From NCBI GenBank assembly GCA_913775095.1, contig CAJYIW010000024.1:62001-126000 (forward strand): 64,000 nucleotides of DNA, written 5' to 3'. The notes under the pieces are model-generated. The model did not search any database and was not told where the DNA came from. It saw nothing but the letters and a program-made list of their open reading frames with translations. The position numbers and the translations under genes are program-made. How positions within the stretch are numbered: the first letter of the stretch is position 1; each line of letters starts with the position of its first letter. The DNA is from an uncultured Siphonobacter sp. Its GTDB lineage: Bacteria > Bacteroidota > Bacteroidia > Cytophagales > Spirosomataceae. Shown one piece after another: positions 50,838-59,016 of this stretch.

Positions 50838-53603
50838 TCAGTCTATTTTTGAACGGAATTGATAGCTCCCGGACCCTACTTTTATTTTTACTTTTCCTTT
50901 TTCCACCTGTATGTCCTGTAATGCCTTTCCTTCACCTTCTTCGCTTAGAGACGCTGGTAATTGAGTAGGAAAGTAGAGGATAGCCGTCGTATTCGCCGGA
51001 ATTTCTACCCGGAGTTCCAGCGTATCCCCTGACTTTTTCCAGTCGCTGATAATCAGGCCATACGGAGATTCATACGTGGCTTTGGCATGCGTAACCTCTC
51101 CCACCGGTTGGGGTTCAATCACAATTTCCCGGAAGGCTACTGATGATTCCTGTTGCTTAATTCCGGCCAGTCCGGCGTAAAGCCATTCCATCAAATGCCC
51201 AAGCATGAAATGATTATTCGAAGAGGTAGGTAACGCTTCCCAGGATTCCGTTAAGGCCGTGGCTCCCCTCGCAATCTGATAGCCGTACCCCGGCACATCG
51301 CTGCGACTGTTCATGTCAAAAATCAAATCGGAGCGTCCGGCCTCTTCCAGTACCCTCAACAGATAGCGATACCCAATATCCCCCGCAGTCAACCCATTGT
51401 TGCGACTTCTGATGTCTTTGATCAGGTGCTCAAGTACCGCTGGTTTGTCTGCCTCGTTCACCAGTTTCATGTAAACGGCCATCGCGTTAGCCGTCTGACT
51501 ATTGGTGGCGTATTGTTTGGTTTTTGAATTAAAAAAGGCTTCGTTAAACGCCTGCTTTACCTGCTCAGCCAGGGTCTTGTATTCTTCTGCATCTTTCGGT
51601 TTGTTCAGCAACCGGGCCACTTCCTGAAGAACTGTTAAATCGTAATAATACATCGCCGTTCCGGTCACACCCATGGGAGTGAGCTGAGACGTTCCCGGCG
51701 GTTTAGGTCCCAGATCGTACCAGTCGCCTAAGCCCTGGGAAAGAATGTGATTGTTTGCTTTCGTGCCTAAATACTGGACGTACCGCCGCATCATGGGGTA
51801 ACTGGACGCCAGCTCGTTTTTCTCGCCGTACCACTGATACAGATACCAGGGCACCAGCACGGCACTGCTGCCCCACTCGGGCGAGTCCCGGAAGATGCCG
51901 TCCCCCCAGTGAAATTCAACGTATTCTGGAGCGATTTCGGGAATGAGTCCGTTTTCCAGCTGTGAATCTTTCATGTCCTGAATGGACTTTTTCAGCAGCG
52001 GAGCAATGTCGTACGGATACCGAACCGAGCTTCCCATGAGGTGCACCTGCTCCAGCCAGCCCAGCTTTTCCCGGTGCGGGCAATCCGTAAACACGCTGGC
52101 CATATTACTTTTTATGGCCCAGTCAATCAGCGTATGCGTTTGATTCAACAGCGTATTCGAGCTACTAAAACTGCCCGTCCGGGGAGCAACGTTTCGGGTA
52201 TGCAAGCCCCGCAGTTCCAGAATTTCGGGCTGCTTACCGGGGTTGCTTTCTTTCGCGGGAACGCCGCCCCGCACCTGCAGGTAACGGAAGCCATAATACG
52301 TAAATCGGGGCTGCCAGGTCTCAATTCCCTGACCTTTCAAAATGTATTCGAAGTAATACGGCCCGCCCGTCGTTCGCTGGGTAATTACGCCGTCTTTCAA
52401 TAATTCAGCGGGGTAAATCCGAACGGTATCACCTTTGTTGCCTTTGACTTTCAGATAAATAATACCCGAAAAATTCTGTCCGAGATCATATAACCATTCA
52501 CCGGAAGTCGTTTTTCTGATCGATTTAGCCTGAAAAACTTCAGCTATTTTGAGGGGTTCCTGCATCTGAGAAACCAAGGCTGGCGAACCCGTTACCAACA
52601 ACGGTTTTTTCCAGGCAGCGTCATTAAAACCCGCACTATCCCAGCCCGTTTGTTCCAGTCGGGCGTCGTAGTTTTCGCCGCCGTAAATACTGGAGAAGGT
52701 AATCGGTGAGGGAGCCGTTCTCCAGGAATCATTGGTTACGAGATCTTCAGAAGTGCCGTCCTGGTATTCCAGATGCAGGCGACCGATGAGCCTGGGGTAC
52801 CCAAACTGAACTTTCAGTTTCCGGAAACGTCCTTTCACCGGAGGGATGTAATAAAAGCCATTGCCCAGCATGACTCCGACCACATTTTCACCTTTCACTA
52901 ACTGATTGGTAATATTAAAAGTGACGTACTGAACCTCTTTGTCATATTTAGTCCAGCCCGGATCGAGGAAGTGATCGCCGACTTTCTGGCCGTTCAGACT
53001 CATTTCAAAATGGCCTAATCCTGATACGTAAGCCGTGGCTTTCCGGATGGGTTTTCGAAGAATAAAGCTTTTGCGAAACTGGGGTAAGATATTACTGCCC
53101 AGCACCTTGTCTTTCACGTCGTCGCGGGGTAAGGGATTAACCAGCGAATCGGCCAGTTTTTCGTACGCGATCCACCGACTGCCTTTCCAATCGGCGGGAG
53201 TTAACAAACCCATTTGCCAGAACGCCGGGGCACTCCATAGGGAAACATGATTCTGATTATCCCAGATTTTCACTTTCCAGTAATACGACCGGGTAGATTG
53301 CAGGGCTTTTCCGCGATAACTGATTTGCAGGGAAGAATCGGAGGTTACCTTTCCCGAATCCCAGTAATTCCCCTGATTTCTTCCTAAGGCTTCTTCCGAG
53401 TCTGCTACCAGAATCTGGTAGGCCTGCTGCCGAACATTGCGTGCCTCCGAAAGAATCTGCCAGCTTAATGCCGGATTTCTGTTCTCAACCCCCAATGGCT
53501 CGGTTCGGTATTCGCAACGCAGGTTCACAACCCGCAGGGATTGGGCGGACAGTGGAAGGTATATCAAAGAAAACAGTACTGATATCAAGAGCAATAGACG
53601 CAT
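50838..53603 (-). CDS. GH78 alpha-L-rhamnosidase
   Basis: 921 residues, signal peptide to about Ala20. Domains: an N-terminal fibronectin-like module (about 22-135, LRCEYRTEPLGVENRNPALS), two beta-sandwich domains (175-470, VSGLGHFEMSLNGQKVGDHF), then the six-hairpin barrel with TDCPHREKLGWLEQ (506-519), the conserved acidic block that contains the catalytic acid, and a C-terminal beta-domain. GH78 releases terminal alpha-L-rhamnose with inversion. It is the last gene of the unit starting with the 717-residue GH78-like protein, closed by a terminator. Full length for the multi-domain type. Confidence 0.92.
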   Translation of the reverse strand: MRLLLLISVLFSLIYLPLSAQSLRVVNLRCEYRTEPLGVENRNPALSWQILSEARNVRQQAYQILVADSEEALGRNQGNYWDSGKVTSDSSLQISYRGKALQSTRSYYWKVKIWDNQNHVSLWSAPAFWQMGLLTPADWKGSRWIAYEKLADSLVNPLPRDDVKDKVLGSNILPQFRKSFILRKPIRKATAYVSGLGHFEMSLNGQKVGDHFLDPGWTKYDKEVQYVTFNITNQLVKGENVVGVMLGNGFYYIPPVKGRFRKLKVQFGYPRLIGRLHLEYQDGTSEDLVTNDSWRTAPSPITFSSIYGGENYDARLEQTGWDSAGFNDAAWKKPLLVTGSPALVSQMQEPLKIAEVFQAKSIRKTTSGEWLYDLGQNFSGIIYLKVKGNKGDTVRIYPAELLKDGVITQRTTGGPYYFEYILKGQGIETWQPRFTYYGFRYLQVRGGVPAKESNPGKQPEILELRGLHTRNVAPRTGSFSSSNTLLNQTHTLIDWAIKSNMASVFTDCPHREKLGWLEQVHLMGSSVRYPYDIAPLLKKSIQDMKDSQLENGLIPEIAPEYVEFHWGDGIFRDSPEWGSSAVLVPWYLYQWYGEKNELASSYPMMRRYVQYLGTKANNHILSQGLGDWYDLGPKPPGTSQLTPMGVTGTAMYYYDLTVLQEVARLLNKPKDAEEYKTLAEQVKQAFNEAFFNSKTKQYATNSQTANAMAVYMKLVNEADKPAVLEHLIKDIRSRNNGLTAGDIGYRYLLRVLEEAGRSDLIFDMNSRSDVPGYGYQIARGATALTESWEALPTSSNNHFMLGHLMEWLYAGLAGIKQQESSVAFREIVIEPQPVGEVTHAKATYESPYGLIISDWKKSGDTLELRVEIPANTTAILYFPTQLPASLSEEGEGKALQDIQVEKGKVKIKVGSGSYQFRSKID

Positions 53604-53621
53604 AGAAAAGCCTTACTTTCA

Positions 53622-53645
53622 TTTTACTCAATACGTTGAGTAAAA
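53622..53645. promoter_or_regulatory. 10-bp-arm inverted repeat upstream of GH78
   Basis: TTTTACTCAA TACG TTGAGTAAAA at 53622-53645, 18 bases before the GH78 ATG; a further CAACGTATT at about 53652 complements part of it. It could be an operator or a leader hairpin. Confidence 0.45.
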
Positions 53646-53692
53646 CACCACAACGTATTAATCAAAATCATAAATAACTAACAACCAGAAAC

Positions 53693-55846
53693 TTACAACG
53701 AATAACTAACCACATAGCTCTTTCCTTTCTCAATCGTCAGTTCATACACGCCCGCACTGCCCGAGCGGATGTCTCCCTGCTTACTGGAAGGCTTCTTCCT
53801 GCTTTTGAAGCGAAGCGTTCCCGTTCCGGCGGCTCCGGTTACCCTGATTTCTTTGGTACTGCAATACACCTGAATTTCGCCCTGAGCCGTAGGCACCTTG
53901 CCTTCCATCCACTGCAAACCACCCAGATTGGGTTCGATGGTGTAAGTTTCGTAATTCGGAGTCGTGGGTTTCACGCCGATGTAATACTTGCCCAGCAGGT
54001 AAATCGGACTTGCTCCCCAGGCGTGGCAAAGGCTCTTACCAAACTCCCGACCGTACATGGCATAATGCTCGGCTCCTTTTTTGGAGGGGTTGAATTCTTC
54101 CCAGAAAGAGGTGGCCCCGAGCTTGAGCATGCCGCCCCAGTACGCTTTCATTTCCTGCGTTACGTAGGCCTGCTCACCTAAGGCACACAGAGCTTCGAGT
54201 TCGTAAAAACGCATGTAAGGCGTCGTGATTTTCGGCACTTGGCTGTTGAGTAATACCTTTTGCTTCACGCCCTGTTTCTGAGCGTCATTCAGGTAATCAA
54301 AGAACACGGCGAACATGTTGGCATACCTCGTGACGTGTTGCGTAGGCACGCCATCGACCCGACTGTGCACAAACGCCTGCTTTTCAGCGTTCCAGTAGTA
54401 TTCGAAAAGTTTACCTTTTACTTCTTTGGCGAGCTGGTTATACTGTGAAACATCGGCAGTATTATTGACGATTCCGGCACAGAGAGCCATCGTTTCCAGG
54501 CTCCGGGCGAAGAGTAACTGTTCAAAACTAACTTCTCCTTTCTTGCTCAGGCCTTCGGCCCAGTCGATGAACACCCAGTCACCCGACAGCCCTTCGAGTA
54601 AACCGTTTTTATTGCGGCGACCCAGGCAGTAGTCCATCAGGCTTTTCATGCGGGGATAGAATTGCTGAATGAAGGTTTTATCACCCGTAAACTGGTAATA
54701 ATCGTAGATGCTGATGAACCAGTAAAAGGTATAATCCATGATGGTATTAACGTGAGCCGTGACGGGATCTTTCCCCCGTAAATTCAGCATGGTACGGGTC
54801 ACTGAAGGCGAATCGAAGAACGAGTAATAATTCATCAGGTAACTCTGGGATGCATCCCCCGACCAGACCCAGCGGTCGCGTTTGATACCGTCGATGAAAA
54901 ACTCCCGCGTGTTCAGATGCAGCGTATAGAGAGCCACGTCGTAGATTTTATTAATCTCTTCGTCCGAACACCGGAAACTGCCGCGGTTGGTCACGGGCAG
55001 GAATTCATACAACATCGAAGCTCCGTCGAGGCTGGTACTCCCCTCCAGCTGCACGTTTACGAAACGGAATGCTTTGGTTAATTCCATGACCGAATCCTTC
55101 TTCGCCGACTCAGAAATATCAAGTTCATCCGTCGTCTCGCAGGTTTCCGTCGCCAGAGCTTCTTCTTTTGATTCTCCGTAATAGATTTTCACTTTTCCTG
55201 TTCCGGTTAGCCCTTTCAGTTTCAGGAACCCAAAGGTTTCTTTGCCGAAATCCAGAAAGAGGGATTTGGCCTGTTTATCAGCGGCCACGGGGTTTTCTTC
55301 TCTCGTATTTAGTCTGAATTGCGAAGGAAGGGAACGCGGGTCGTTGAAATTCCAGGAGCCCGCCTGTAACCAGGTCGTCCCCGACTGATCGGAAGCTTTG
55401 CCCGTTTCATCAATCCATTCCTTATCTTCAAAGGTAACCAGCCAGGAAGCATCCGAATGAATGGTTTTTCCGCGAACAAAAATGGCCGGAACATGGGCCT
55501 GATTGAAGACTTTCAAACTCAGCTTGTGCTTACCTGCCGGAACGGTCACTCGTTTGGGGTAGCCCGAAAAGGGTTTCCCATCAATCTTGACGTTGTATTG
55601 ACCTTCCACGAAAATTTCCACTTCCTCAGGCTGAGTCAGGGTGAATTCTTTGTGAAAATCCATGAGGTTATAGTGGCTGTCGAGCTTCCAGAAGGGCGGC
55701 ATAAACGTGCCCCGTTCCGTGCGACGGTTCTGCATCTGGTTACCCAGCCAGATTTCGTAATCACCCGGATACCAGATCCAGGTGGCCTGAGCGAAGGCTG
55801 AAAAATTCATTAATAACAGGCTCAAAAAGAGGAGGTTTCTTTTCAT
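53693..55846 (-). CDS. GH78-like alpha-L-rhamnosidase (six-hairpin)
   Basis: 717 residues, signal peptide to about Ala19. N-terminal beta-sandwich (ATWIWYPGDYEIWLGNQMQN) followed at about 290 by the alpha/alpha barrel: IYDVALYTLHLNTREFFIDG then IKRDRWVWSGDASQSYLMNY, which replaces the DCPxR block of standard GH78 but keeps an acidic Asp-Arg-x-x-W-x-GD arrangement. GDWVFIDWAEG and SFWEEFNP line the active site. Shorter than the neighbouring GH78 and lacking its fibronectin module; a related Bacteroidota subgroup annotated as alpha-rhamnosidase. First gene of the GH78 unit after SSS symporter, 90 bases before the next. Confidence 0.8.
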   Translation of the reverse strand: MKRNLLFLSLLLMNFSAFAQATWIWYPGDYEIWLGNQMQNRRTERGTFMPPFWKLDSHYNLMDFHKEFTLTQPEEVEIFVEGQYNVKIDGKPFSGYPKRVTVPAGKHKLSLKVFNQAHVPAIFVRGKTIHSDASWLVTFEDKEWIDETGKASDQSGTTWLQAGSWNFNDPRSLPSQFRLNTREENPVAADKQAKSLFLDFGKETFGFLKLKGLTGTGKVKIYYGESKEEALATETCETTDELDISESAKKDSVMELTKAFRFVNVQLEGSTSLDGASMLYEFLPVTNRGSFRCSDEEINKIYDVALYTLHLNTREFFIDGIKRDRWVWSGDASQSYLMNYYSFFDSPSVTRTMLNLRGKDPVTAHVNTIMDYTFYWFISIYDYYQFTGDKTFIQQFYPRMKSLMDYCLGRRNKNGLLEGLSGDWVFIDWAEGLSKKGEVSFEQLLFARSLETMALCAGIVNNTADVSQYNQLAKEVKGKLFEYYWNAEKQAFVHSRVDGVPTQHVTRYANMFAVFFDYLNDAQKQGVKQKVLLNSQVPKITTPYMRFYELEALCALGEQAYVTQEMKAYWGGMLKLGATSFWEEFNPSKKGAEHYAMYGREFGKSLCHAWGASPIYLLGKYYIGVKPTTPNYETYTIEPNLGGLQWMEGKVPTAQGEIQVYCSTKEIRVTGAAGTGTLRFKSRKKPSSKQGDIRSGSAGVYELTIEKGKSYVVSYSL

Positions 55847-55987
55847 AGTTTTTACGGGTATTGACGCTACTGACTTTGGAGATAGAATCGGTAACTCCAG
55901 GCTTACTTTTCTCTAACCAATGCCCACCGCCAGAGAATGTTCTTCGCTTCACTGTGAATGACAGAGTTGAGTAGCTCTCCATTGCAA

Positions 55988-56055
55988 TTGGTGAGGACAC
56001 CAACCAGGACTAACAAAACCTTTCGCTTACCCCTGGCTGGTGTCTTCACCAGCCA
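55988..56055. repeat. Two GGTG-palindromes between the symporter and rhamnosidase genes
   Basis: TTGGTGAGGACACCAA at 55988-56003 and TGGCTGGTGTCTTCACCAGC then CA at 56034-56055; members of the GGTGAAGACACC family. The 288-base gap holds no gene. Confidence 0.75.
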
Positions 56056-56134
56056 TTTTTCACCAAAAGATGATTAATAAATAATAGCCTAATCCACGGC
56101 TTTCACTGCTTAATAGACGTACGAAACCGCGTCT

Positions 56135-57712
56135 TTACCTGAACAGGAGGTATAAGCTCAGCATCGTAATCGTTAAGGCAATCCAGGCAGTCCAGACGTT
56201 TCGTGTAGGTTTAATGATTACCTGCCTGGTATCAACCTGATAAATGATTGGGTTTCGATCCAGTAAGGAGAGGATGACGGCTACCAGCATTAAGAATGCA
56301 AAAATCAGGAAGGACAAAATCAGGTAATGTGGCCAGAAATCATAGCGGTCGGGGGGAAATACCCACAAATACACGACGCCCAGACCCAGACTGAACACCG
56401 AACCGAATGATAAAATCGCGTTAACGGCCAGTCGGGTGGTGCCTTTCCAGAATACGGTTAACAAAAACACCACGGATAAGGGCGGAGCAATGAAGCCTAA
56501 GACCGATTGAAATACATCGAAGAGGTTCAGCCCTTTAATGCTGTCAATGGCCAGAGCCATGCCTACGGCAAATACGCAACCCGCAATGACGGTCAGTCGC
56601 CCGACCCGAATGAGGTCTTTGTTGGTAGCCGAAGGGTTAATTTTTCGGGCGTAAACGTCCATCGTGAAAACGGTACTCAGCGAGTTCAGCGATGAACCAA
56701 TCGTTCCCACCAACACTGCGATTAATACAACAATGACCAGTCCATTCAGTCCCGGAGGAAACAGATTCGTCACCATCGTCATATAAGCTTCCGCCGGATC
56801 GCTCAGGTTGGGAAAGAGGATGTAACAGAGAATGCCCGGAAGAATAAACAGCGGCAGCGAAAGGATCTTCAGCCAGCCAATAAAGTTGACCCCGAGTTGT
56901 CCCTGTTCCAGATTTTTAGCTCCCAGGACGGATTGCACCATGGCCTGATCGGTACAGAAAAAGGCAATGGCCGCTACGGGATACCCTAACAGAATGGCGT
57001 ACCAGGGATATTTTGGATCGTCAGCCGGGTGAATCAGGCTCCAGTAATCGGCAGGAGCTTTGGCGAGTACGGCTTCCATCCCTCCTACTTTCTGAATCCC
57101 TAAAATCGTCAGCGTTAAGGATACGCCAATGAGCAGAAGCATCTGAAAAACGTTCACGCGGGCAATGGCTTTGAGGCCGCCCGTATACGCAAATAACCCG
57201 GCGAAGGCCACCAGGACCACTACTGACGTACTCATCGGAATGCCCAGAATCTGCCGTACCAGAAAACCTCCGGCAAACAACCCCAGCGACAACCAGGAAA
57301 TCAGGATTTTGATCAGGGCGTACCAGGCCAGAATCGTTTGCGTAGACTCTCCGTATCGCTGCCCCATGAATTCGGGCATGGTGCTAACATTCGCCGCCAG
57401 GTATTTAGGAGCGAAAACAATAGCCAGCAGGAATAGAAACACGAAGGCGTACCAATCAAAATTGATGGCAACGATCCCCGTACTGTATCCGATACTGGCA
57501 AATGCCAGCAGCATCGACGGCCCCACGTTAGTTCCCCACATGTTGAAGCCGATACTCGCCCAGCCCAGCGATTTATTAGCCAGAAAAAGAGTCTCCTCAT
57601 CCGCCGATTTCTTCGTCACACTGGCCCTGAAACCAATAAAAGCCAGAATCAGCACATAGGCCGCGACGATGGCGTAATCCAGCAGGGTTAAACGGTCAAT
57701 GATGTTATTCAT
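56135..57712 (-). CDS. Sodium:solute symporter (SSS family), second copy
   Basis: 525 residues, about 13-14 membrane helices. N-terminal LLDYAIVAAYVLILAFIGFR, then DEETLFLANKSLGWASIGFN, and the middle GTIGSSLNSLSTVFTMDVYA are SSS hallmarks, with sodium-site-like Ser/Asn residues. It belongs to the SGLT-like branch that carries sugars. Inner membrane. Placed between the Gfo/Idh gene upstream and rhamnosidases downstream, it probably imports L-rhamnose or another released monosaccharide; the cargo is inference. Different in sequence from the symporter at 3311, so two separate cargoes are likely. Confidence 0.88.
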   Translation of the reverse strand: MNNIIDRLTLLDYAIVAAYVLILAFIGFRASVTKKSADEETLFLANKSLGWASIGFNMWGTNVGPSMLLAFASIGYSTGIVAINFDWYAFVFLFLLAIVFAPKYLAANVSTMPEFMGQRYGESTQTILAWYALIKILISWLSLGLFAGGFLVRQILGIPMSTSVVVLVAFAGLFAYTGGLKAIARVNVFQMLLLIGVSLTLTILGIQKVGGMEAVLAKAPADYWSLIHPADDPKYPWYAILLGYPVAAIAFFCTDQAMVQSVLGAKNLEQGQLGVNFIGWLKILSLPLFILPGILCYILFPNLSDPAEAYMTMVTNLFPPGLNGLVIVVLIAVLVGTIGSSLNSLSTVFTMDVYARKINPSATNKDLIRVGRLTVIAGCVFAVGMALAIDSIKGLNLFDVFQSVLGFIAPPLSVVFLLTVFWKGTTRLAVNAILSFGSVFSLGLGVVYLWVFPPDRYDFWPHYLILSFLIFAFLMLVAVILSLLDRNPIIYQVDTRQVIIKPTRNVWTAWIALTITMLSLYLLFR

Positions 57713-57721
57713 TCTTATCAG

Positions 57722-57756
57722 GAACTTCCCGAAAGTTCAAAACTTTCGGGAAGTTC
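57722..57756. repeat. Palindrome of the CCCGAAAGTTT family directly after the oxidoreductase stop
   Basis: 35 bases, 16-bp arms (GAACTTCCCGAAAGTT and complement) around CAA; it abuts the stop codon at 57757. Near-identical to 58928-58960 and 62511-62542. Confidence 0.8.
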
Positions 57757-58830
57757 TTATAGTAGGTTAGTTAATCCGTGAGCTTCCAGTAAGGCCTTGA
57801 TTTTAACCGGCTGCCCCGTTTGCAGGGACTGATCCATGGCCTGAAGCAGAGCTACGGTACCAATTCCTTCTTTCACGTCAGGAAACGCCGTTTCACCGCT
57901 TTCCAGACAGTCAGCAAAGTATTCGAGGTAATTCTGGTACTCCCCGGCATGATGGCTTTTCCCCTCGAAACGGAAGTAATGTTTCAGCTTATGCTCCCAG
58001 GTCATGATGCGTTCTTCACCGGTTTTGTCGGTAATGGCGTAACGCAAATCCATGTAATCGCCCTGGCTACATCCTTCCGTCCCGCGAAGGATACAACTCA
58101 TTTCGCTGTCGCGGGTGACGGGCTGCACGGGGCCGGTGTAAGCTCCACTGACGCGGGCAATGCGGCCGTCGGTTGCTTTGAAGATGAAGTGCATGGTATC
58201 GGCATTTTTCAGGCCGCCGTTTTTACCATTGGAACTTAACATGCCGTATCCCATTACCTCTTCAATATTGGGCAGATACCAGCGGATGAAATCCACGGGG
58301 TGACTCAGACCGCCGTATAACCATTTGAAGGCATTTTCGAGAGACCAGCCTTTGTCCAGAAACCAGCGGTGATCGGCGTGGTAATAACTTTCGATGGTAA
58401 TCAGCTCCCCAATGAGTCCGGCTTCGTAATCGGCCCGCTGTTTTTTCATAGGTTCAAAAAAACGGGAGCTTTGTCCGATAAACACCTTCTTACCCGTCTG
58501 TTCACTCAGCTCGATCAGTTCTTTCGCTTTGGATAAATCGTCGATGAAGGGTTTCGTACAAATCACGTGTTTACCGTGGAGCAGGGCTTGTTTGGTATGC
58601 TCGGCGTGGAATTTATCGGGCGTATAAATGGCGATGGCGTCGATGGAAGGATCGTCCAGTAACTCCTGGTAATTAGTCGTATACGAATGATAATCAAATT
58701 CTTTGGCCCGTTGCTGACACAGTTCCAGTTTCTGATCACAGACTTTTACGAGTTCAATTTTCTGACTTTGAATGGCGGCTGACATCGTACTCCGGCCCTC
58801 GCCTAATCCTAAAATTCCTAGCTTTAACAT
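57757..58830 (-). CDS. Gfo/Idh/MocA family oxidoreductase
   Basis: 357 residues, no signal peptide, so cytoplasmic. N-terminal Rossmann fold LKLGILGLGEGRSTMSAAI, then IDAIAIYTPDKFHAEHTKQA and HGKHVICTKPFIDD (the EKP motif of the family appears as TKP), and the C-terminal alpha/beta-domain with GGLSHPVDFIRWYLP. Such NAD(P)-dependent enzymes oxidise sugars or sugar alcohols, for example inositol, rhamnose or uronate derivatives. Upstream of the SSS symporter in the same unit, it is a plausible first cytoplasmic step on the imported sugar; substrate unknown. Confidence 0.85.
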   Translation of the reverse strand: MLKLGILGLGEGRSTMSAAIQSQKIELVKVCDQKLELCQQRAKEFDYHSYTTNYQELLDDPSIDAIAIYTPDKFHAEHTKQALLHGKHVICTKPFIDDLSKAKELIELSEQTGKKVFIGQSSRFFEPMKKQRADYEAGLIGELITIESYYHADHRWFLDKGWSLENAFKWLYGGLSHPVDFIRWYLPNIEEVMGYGMLSSNGKNGGLKNADTMHFIFKATDGRIARVSGAYTGPVQPVTRDSEMSCILRGTEGCSQGDYMDLRYAITDKTGEERIMTWEHKLKHYFRFEGKSHHAGEYQNYLEYFADCLESGETAFPDVKEGIGTVALLQAMDQSLQTGQPVKIKALLEAHGLTNLL

Positions 58831-58927
58831 GGTTGATTTATTACTGATTTACCACCTGTTTTTTCTGGTAGCTGATTTCGTGATTAACTAAGTCTTTACG
58901 GTTGTGAGTAGTAACCCCTGGTTATTG

Positions 58928-58960
58928 AACCTCCCGAAAGTTTAAAACTTTCGGGAGGTT
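58928..58960. repeat. Palindrome of the CCCGAAAGTTT family
   Basis: 33 bases, 16-bp arms AACCTCCCGAAAGTTT and complement around one A, between the beta-helix/RhaM gene and the oxidoreductase. Confidence 0.8.
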
Positions 58961-59016
58961 GTAAGGAGTACTTCTTGCTGCCAGCTTTTCCGCTGGCAGC
59001 AAGAAGTACTCCTTAC
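58961..59016. repeat. 25-bp perfect inverted repeat overlapping a stop codon
   Basis: 58961-58985 is the exact complement of 58992-59016 with a 6-base loop (TTTTCC); the core is GCTGCCAGC/GCTGGCAGC. Arm 2 includes the stop codon (59013-59015) of the beta-helix/RhaM gene. It directly joins the palindrome at 58928-58960, giving two adjacent hairpins. Confidence 0.9.
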
